Of a stretch of DNA of 9,275 bases, positions 5,318 to 9,275 are shown piece after piece. The DNA is from Candidatus Saccharimonadota bacterium (lineage in GTDB: Bacteria > Patescibacteriota > Saccharimonadia > Saccharimonadales > Saccharimonadaceae). Location of the stretch: positions 1 through 9,275 of the forward strand of contig DAIDJW010000022.1 of NCBI GenBank assembly GCA_027451185.1. The letters are read 5' to 3'. The translations under genes were made by a program, and so were the position numbers. The first letter of the stretch is position 1. Each line of letters begins with the position of its first letter. Below the pieces are notes generated by a model. That model saw only the letters and a list, made by a program, of their open reading frames with translations, was not told where the DNA came from and searched no databases.

Positions 5318-7998
5318 GGACTCATTATACCCGGTCTGACCCAGGGCGCCAGTCGCTCAGACCGGCACCAAAGCGCTGGCCCAAATAGCCAAGCCGTTAA
5401 TCGCCCCGGTTGCTGATCGCGCCAGGCCAAAACGGCCTGATTGCTAGCTGTTGTATCGACGGTCTTTAAGTGTTGGTTAGTCTTGAAGGTCAGATTTAGA
5501 GGCGAACTGGTTAGAACGTACCAATCAAGTGAATAGATTGGCAGGCGCCAGTCCCAAACTGGTGGACTGTCAATGGCATAACTAGCCGCTTGCTGCTGCG
5601 TTTGGGTAACGGCGGCGGCACGTGAGTTAACTACGGCCACCGAAGGTGCTTGACTAGGCTTCGATATGTGGTCCGCGGCCGCCTTATCGCCCTTAGGCAC
5701 GGGCTTATCGATATGGGGTGGTTGGTAGTTAATGGTCTGGTAATTATCTGCCTGATTACCAGTTGGCGATTGTCCTTCAACGTGAAGGACGTGTGTACCT
5801 TCACTCAAATCGCTTGGCACAGGAACCTCGGCGGTAAAAAGCCCAACTTGATCGGTTTGGCCGCTAATTAACATAACACTATCAAGTCTAACTTTTACCG
5901 ACGATAGTGGCGCCAATAGATAGGCCGGCGTGCGCACAACCAACCGGCTATCTAGCGACGACAGGGCTGTCTTAGTGATTAAGTCCATAGCATGCGCCGC
6001 CGGATAATCCCCTAAGACCTCGCTCAGCCGCCAGTAATCTTTACTATCAGCATCCTGGCAACCCTTATCACACGGCTCTGACGTAGGGCTGGGGTGTGTT
6101 ATTTGCCGTTCAATAGCGTCGGCTATCAGTTGATGCCCGTAAGGGCTAGGGTGGAATGTTTCATTGCCAAGCAGCCGCAGCCATCCTGTCGGCCCAAAGT
6201 CGTCACCCCTGCGCAAACCACTGACGGCCGGCTGTTGGCTATCTTCGCACAGTCGGTGGCCATAAAAACTTTGCTCGATATCCAGTACCTTGATGCCCGC
6301 TTGATTGGCGGCGTCGTTAATTACGGTGTTGATACGGCGGATGCTTTCAATTATCAAGCGTCTTTCGCTAGCACCAAACATGCCAGCCGTAACAGCATCG
6401 CAATGGCCGCTTAGGTCGATTACCTCTGGGTAATTAACGGCATAGATATCGCTATTTGGTGATGCTTGCTTGATTTTTTGATAAGCCGCGGTCAACTTTG
6501 GCGTCAAGGCGTTAATTTCTTGATACGTTTGGGCTTTACCTTTTGGACTTACCCATTCGCAATCGCCGGGCATTGCGCAGGCCGATAGCCTGCCAAACAA
6601 CCCCGAGTCATTGCCGCCGATGCCAATCGTGATAAGTTGCGGGCTATACTTTTCAACAAAAGATAATTGAGGCGCTTGGCCCGGCGTGAAATTATTCAAC
6701 GCCTGTTGTTGACGTGATAATCGGTCGGCGTTGGATAAATTAAGGCCGCCGCTACCTAAGCGCTTCGTTTGACCCCAGTAAGCATCAATCGGCGCTACAA
6801 TATCGTCACTTGTCGCACCCGAACAAGCCACGCTTTTGGTAACACCATAGGCAAGGCCTAGTTGCAGACCATATAAAAATGGGTAAGAGCGCAAGCTTAA
6901 ATGACACTTTTCGTAATCTGTATTCGTGCCCTCAGCATAAAAAGCATCGTTTGTTTCGCCCTCGCCACTAGTATAGGAATCACCAAGCGCTAGATAGGCT
7001 ATTCCCGCCGACCGATAGCTGGCTGCCGCAAGCGTCACAAAACGACCACCTAGTCGTAAGTCGCGAACATAAAAGCGCAATAGACCACCGCTATCACTGA
7101 AGCTTGGTGCATAAAAGGCGTTGCCACCATTTGGCACAAAAGCTTCAAAAGGTAAACTTATCGACGGACAACCTGAACCAGCCAAGCTAATTCGCGGGCT
7201 GCCAGCAGTCGTGCCCATAGCAACGCCGCAATGATCATTTACGGCAAACGCTTGCAGCGCAACATTCATGCCAGCCCTTACCACTAACCCGCCGTCGTTC
7301 GACACCGCATACTCGGCGTAAGGATCGGCGCCATAGTCATAGAGTAGGTACTGATCGGTTATTAATCTGGTTTTATCGGTCGACAAATCAATGAGGGCAA
7401 TACCGTAGTCGCGCAATTCAACCGCTGCAAACCGCCCATTATTCGACAGCCCTGCCGTCCCCACCCACCAGTCTGGATTACCGCCGAAGTCAACGCTTGA
7501 CCCGTTGAAGTTAAACGACACCTCACCAGTTGGCGACTTAACCCGACTGAGCCGTTCAAGCACGTGTCGGTAAACACGCAATTTACCGAGGGCGCCAATT
7601 GGGTAGCCAATAACAAGTGTATCGGTCAAGGCCGAATAGTGAGTCACCCGAGCATCGTAGCTTAGGCCGTTTATGACATAAAACTTGGCTTCGTGAGCCA
7701 AACTAATCACTGGAACTTGGTAGCCACCGCTATAGTAATAGCCCCAGCGTAAGCCACTAGTTGGCAGTTGATCAGTTAAACATACAGTTTGGTCGCCGCG
7801 CCGCTCAACTTCGGCCGACACTTTAAGACCCCGACACCATCCGCCGTTTGATTCGCCACTGGCCTCAATCGCCTTAACGATTGGCCTACCCGAACCCCAC
7901 GACCAACTATCGGCATAAGCCGAAGTCGTTGTTAGTAAATTACACGCCGCTCCGCCTAAAACGGCAATTATCAATAAAACCCGTCCCAATCGTTTCAT
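5293..7998 (-). CDS. large secreted SGNH/GDSL hydrolase with N-terminal repeat domain and C-terminal Ig-like region
   Basis: The 901-residue protein begins with a signal peptide: basic MKRLGR, a hydrophobic core and a likely signal peptidase I site at AYA-DS after residue 29. Residues 30-330 contain repeats of the type S-(N/D)-(N/D/S)-G (near 185, 233 and 301), suggestive of a PD40/TolB-like beta-propeller. Residues 335-632 are an SGNH hydrolase of the SEST-like type: LALGDSYTSGEG with nucleophile Ser341, ACSGAT with oxyanion Gly394, GIGGNDSG with Asn463, and ETFHPSPYGH with His616; the usual Asp three before this His is Glu613. Residues 684-745 look Ig-like, followed by a Pro/Ala/Gln-rich linker. 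The family hydrolyses esters outside the cell; the substrate here is unknown. AAGGA lies 7 bases before the ATG. The final 36 residues are Trp-rich and the frame runs over the murE promoter and start, so the true C-terminus is doubtful. Confidence 0.85.
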   Translation of the reverse strand: MKRLGRVLLIIAVLGGAACNLLTTTSAYADSWSWGSGRPIVKAIEASGESNGGWCRGLKVSAEVERRGDQTVCLTDQLPTSGLRWGYYYSGGYQVPVISLAHEAKFYVINGLSYDARVTHYSALTDTLVIGYPIGALGKLRVYRHVLERLSRVKSPTGEVSFNFNGSSVDFGGNPDWWVGTAGLSNNGRFAAVELRDYGIALIDLSTDKTRLITDQYLLYDYGADPYAEYAVSNDGGLVVRAGMNVALQAFAVNDHCGVAMGTTAGSPRISLAGSGCPSISLPFEAFVPNGGNAFYAPSFSDSGGLLRFYVRDLRLGGRFVTLAAASYRSAGIAYLALGDSYTSGEGETNDAFYAEGTNTDYEKCHLSLRSYPFLYGLQLGLAYGVTKSVACSGATSDDIVAPIDAYWGQTKRLGSGGLNLSNADRLSRQQQALNNFTPGQAPQLSFVEKYSPQLITIGIGGNDSGLFGRLSACAMPGDCEWVSPKGKAQTYQEINALTPKLTAAYQKIKQASPNSDIYAVNYPEVIDLSGHCDAVTAGMFGASERRLIIESIRRINTVINDAANQAGIKVLDIEQSFYGHRLCEDSQQPAVSGLRRGDDFGPTGWLRLLGNETFHPSPYGHQLIADAIERQITHPSPTSEPCDKGCQDADSKDYWRLSEVLGDYPAAHAMDLITKTALSSLDSRLVVRTPAYLLAPLSSVKVRLDSVMLISGQTDQVGLFTAEVPVPSDLSEGTHVLHVEGQSPTGNQADNYQTINYQPPHIDKPVPKGDKAAADHISKPSQAPSVAVVNSRAAAVTQTQQQAASYAIDSPPVWDWRLPIYSLDWYVLTSSPLNLTFKTNQHLKTVDTTASNQAVLAWRDQQPGRLTAWLFGPALWCRSERLAPWVRPGIMSPWLIFAFW
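5324..5329 (-). promoter_or_regulatory. murE -10 box inside the upstream gene, leaderless start
   Basis: The minus strand reads a perfect TATAAT, then six bases, then the ATG of murE, with no Shine-Dalgarno. The -35 position at 17-base spacing (CTGGCG, 5352-5347) is poor. The box lies within the 3' end of the SGNH hydrolase frame, so murE probably has its own promoter and a leaderless message instead of depending on read-through. Confidence 0.6.
5331..5365 (-). repeat. perfect 9-bp inverted repeat before the murE promoter
   Basis: CCGGTCTGA (5331-5339) and TCAGACCGG (5357-5365) are exact inverted arms with a 17-base loop. The GC-rich stem ends one base before the murE TATAAT box and covers its -35 position. 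No T-run follows, so it is not a standard intrinsic terminator; it could be an operator or a transcript-end hairpin for the hydrolase gene. A TGA in an alternative frame of the hydrolase gene lies within the first arm. Confidence 0.6.
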
Positions 7999-8005
7999 GG
8001 TCGCG

Positions 8006-8010
8006 TCCTT
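8006..8010 (-). promoter_or_regulatory. Shine-Dalgarno of the SGNH hydrolase gene
   Basis: AAGGA on the minus strand lies 7 bases before the ATG at 7998 and supports this start, which also gives a proper signal peptide. The gene therefore has a leader. No convincing -10/-35 pair is evident in the AT-rich stretch upstream. Confidence 0.65.
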
Positions 8011-8021
8011 TATTTAAATTG

Positions 8022-8060
8022 CTTAGTTTAAGCTTAAGCTTCATTTAAGTTTTTTGCAAG
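8022..8060 (-). promoter_or_regulatory. four 6-base direct repeats at 11-bp period upstream of the SGNH hydrolase
   Basis: Read on the minus strand, CTTGCA, CTTAAA, CTTAAG and ACTAAG start exactly 11 bases apart (plus positions 8055-8060, 8044-8049, 8033-8038, 8022-8027). One-helical-turn spacing of short direct repeats is the pattern bound by OmpR/PhoB-type response regulators. The region is AT-rich and contains AAGCTT palindromes, so chance is possible. Confidence 0.3.
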
Positions 8061-8086
8061 CTTAATAATTTTACCTCTGTCGAAAG

Positions 8087-8115
8087 TGGACTTTTGAGTC
8101 GGAAAAAGCTATAAT
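8087..8115 (+). promoter_or_regulatory. tsaD promoter giving a leaderless mRNA
   Basis: TGGACT (8087-8092) and a perfect TATAAT (8110-8115) are separated by 17 bases. The ATG of tsaD begins 7 bases after the -10, with no Shine-Dalgarno, so transcription should start at or next to the start codon. A short dyad (AAAGT-GG-ACTTT, 8083-8094) overlaps the -35. Confidence 0.7.
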
Positions 8116-8122
8116 AGTACTA

Positions 8123-9202
8123 ATGAAAGTTTTGGGAATTGAAAGCAGCTGCGACGAGACAGCCGCCAGCGTAGTCGAAGATGGCCGCGTTCTTTTAAGT
8201 AACGTCGTCCACTCGCAAATAGATATTCACAAGCTATACGGCGGCGTTGTACCAGAGGTGGCCGCCCGAAGCCACATCGAAATGATTAACCCGGTCATCA
8301 ACCGCGCACTTAGCGACGCCCAGCTGACATGGGCTGATATCGACGCCATCGCCGTAACCTACGCGCCCGGTTTGATCGGTTCGCTACTAGTTGGCAGCCT
8401 GGCGGCCCGCACCCTAGCGCTCACCAAAAATAAGCCACTCTACCCCGTTCATCACGTTGAGGGACATGTTTACGCTAATTTTATTACCGAGCAGCGCAAT
8501 GGCCTGGACTCTACCTTGCCATCTAAGCAGCCCGCTTTCCCAATGCTTGCCCTAATCGTTAGCGGCGGCCACTCGCAGCTAGTATTATTCCATAATCACG
8601 GCAATTATGAACTTCTCGGTCAGACCCAAGATGACGCCGTAGGCGAAGCTTTTGACAAGGTTGCTAAGATTCTTGGACTTGCCTATCCGGGCGGCCCGTC
8701 AATCGCCAAAGCGGCCACAGCTGGCAACCCGCACGCCTACCATTTACCAAAAGCTAAAATGAAAGGTGCTTATGATTTTAGCTTCTCTGGGCTTAAGACG
8801 GCCGTTCTAAGAGCTGTTCAGGCCGAAGTTGGCGTCGATACTACTTTTCCATCACACGAGCTTGCTGGGCTTCTAAACAAGTCACAAATAGCCGATTTCG
8901 CGGCCAGTTTTCAATACACAGCCGTGGCGACACTTGTTGATAAAACCGAAGCCGCTTTCCGCGACTACTCCCCCGCTTCGGTGGTTATAGCTGGCGGCGT
9001 GGCGGCTAGTACTGAGCTACGCGAGCAACTGTCCGCTCGTTTACCGATTAAGATCGAGTACGCACCAATGGCGCTGTGCACCGATAATGCCGCCATGATA
9101 GCTGCCCTTGGCTACTACTACGCACAAAAAAAACAACCAACCAGCCCCTTTGACGTCGAGGTCATTCCTAGTTTATCAATGACCAAAACCGCCTGGGCCT
9201 AG
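8123..9202 (+). CDS. tsaD: tRNA N6-adenosine threonylcarbamoyltransferase TsaD
   Basis: TsaD (formerly Gcp/YgjD) transfers the threonylcarbamoyl group onto A37 of tRNAs that read ANN codons, working in the cytoplasm with TsaB and TsaE. The 359-residue protein is close to the usual 335-345 and aligns over its whole length: start VLGIESSCDETAAS (3-16), GGVVPEVAARSH (40-51), APGLIGSLLVG (81-91), the metal-binding HHVEGH with His111 and His115, VSGGHSQL (146-153), DDAVGEAFDKVAK (170-182), YPGGPSI (188-194), FSFSGLKTAV (219-228), VIAGGVAAS (288-296), and CTDNAAM with metal ligand Asp321. All expected functional residues are present. The start is supported by a promoter placed for a leaderless transcript. 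It is divergent from the SGNH hydrolase gene and no partner genes are in the window. Confidence 0.97.
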   Translation: MKVLGIESSCDETAASVVEDGRVLLSNVVHSQIDIHKLYGGVVPEVAARSHIEMINPVINRALSDAQLTWADIDAIAVTYAPGLIGSLLVGSLAARTLALTKNKPLYPVHHVEGHVYANFITEQRNGLDSTLPSKQPAFPMLALIVSGGHSQLVLFHNHGNYELLGQTQDDAVGEAFDKVAKILGLAYPGGPSIAKAATAGNPHAYHLPKAKMKGAYDFSFSGLKTAVLRAVQAEVGVDTTFPSHELAGLLNKSQIADFAASFQYTAVATLVDKTEAAFRDYSPASVVIAGGVAASTELREQLSARLPIKIEYAPMALCTDNAAMIAALGYYYAQKKQPTSPFDVEVIPSLSMTKTAWA

Positions 9203-9275
9203 CTAACTAGATGTCTCGGTCGTGAACCACATCTTTGCGAGGGTAGTTAAACGAGTGGCCAAAATGTTATTTAAA
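9203..9275. other. unassigned right-edge sequence
   Basis: These 73 bases after tsaD hold no gene I can support. A weak imperfect hairpin (GATGT at 9210-9214 with ACATC at 9229-9233, plus an inner GGT/ACC pair) is followed by only three T. A minus-strand frame is open from the edge to a TAG at 9205-9203, which could be the last 23 codons of a convergent gene, but this is too short to judge. Confidence 0.3.

Noticed and set aside
7939..7947. Lipoprotein lipobox at Cys19 of the SGNH hydrolase
   Set aside because: The residues before the Cys are Gly-Ala-Ala, without the Leu/Val/Ile expected at -3, and a better signal peptidase I site (AYA) follows at residue 29.
8030..8041. Twelve-base palindrome made of two AAGCTT units as a specific operator
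   Set aside because: It is short, AT-rich and part of the 11-bp repeat pattern; there is no independent support for its own function.
9203..9274. C-terminal end of a convergent minus-strand gene
   Set aside because: A frame of 23 codons is open to the window edge, but it is too short to separate from chance and it would abut the tsaD stop with no spacer.
1..9275. TGA read as glycine or another amino acid, as in some CPR lineages
   Set aside because: All main genes are full length with TGA as stop and use normal Gly and Trp codons. No true gene ends in TGA in this window, but six stops are too few to mean anything.

Overview
The window looks like chromosomal DNA of a small-genome bacterium of the Patescibacteria/CPR type, with Candidatus Saccharibacteria (TM7) the best guess. 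This is an inference from gene content and style: a MurE-like ligase with a shortened N-terminal domain, a FemX-type aminoacyltransferase, a very large secreted SGNH hydrolase, and start codons placed 6-7 bases after a -10 box with no Shine-Dalgarno. The standard genetic code fits: long frames stay open with TGA read as stop. The six stop codons seen are TAA (four) and TAG (two). No mobile element, CRISPR array, tRNA or rRNA was found.

Layout. 1-1829, minus strand: the groES-groEL chaperonin operon. GroEL starts at GTG and its C-terminal end is cut by the left edge of the window. Upstream (1860-1945) are two candidate sigma70-type promoters and a CIRCE operator, the HrcA binding site. 1989-2030 carries a good intrinsic terminator on the plus strand with no plus-strand gene before it. 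2046-3967, plus strand: a two-gene unit of a FemX/MurM-like aminoacyltransferase and an amidinotransferase/DDAH-superfamily protein. 4001-5317, minus strand: a MurE-like ligase, convergent with that pair. 5293-7998, minus strand: a 901-residue exported SGNH hydrolase whose reading frame overlaps the start of murE by 25 bases. 8123-9202, plus strand: tsaD, divergent from the hydrolase across a 124-base spacer. 9203-9275 is unassigned.

Theme. Two genes (femX-like and murE-like) belong to peptidoglycan stem-peptide and cross-bridge synthesis, and one encodes a large secreted esterase-like enzyme. The others are housekeeping genes (GroESL protein folding, TsaD for the t6A tRNA modification). The points most worth a second look are the orphan terminator and possible small RNA between groES and femX, the repeated leaderless-start architecture, the loss of the expected catalytic His in the amidinotransferase-like protein, the altered signature motifs in the MurE-like ligase, and a possible missing base near the 3' end of the SGNH hydrolase gene. 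I did not recognise a wholly new multi-gene system here.
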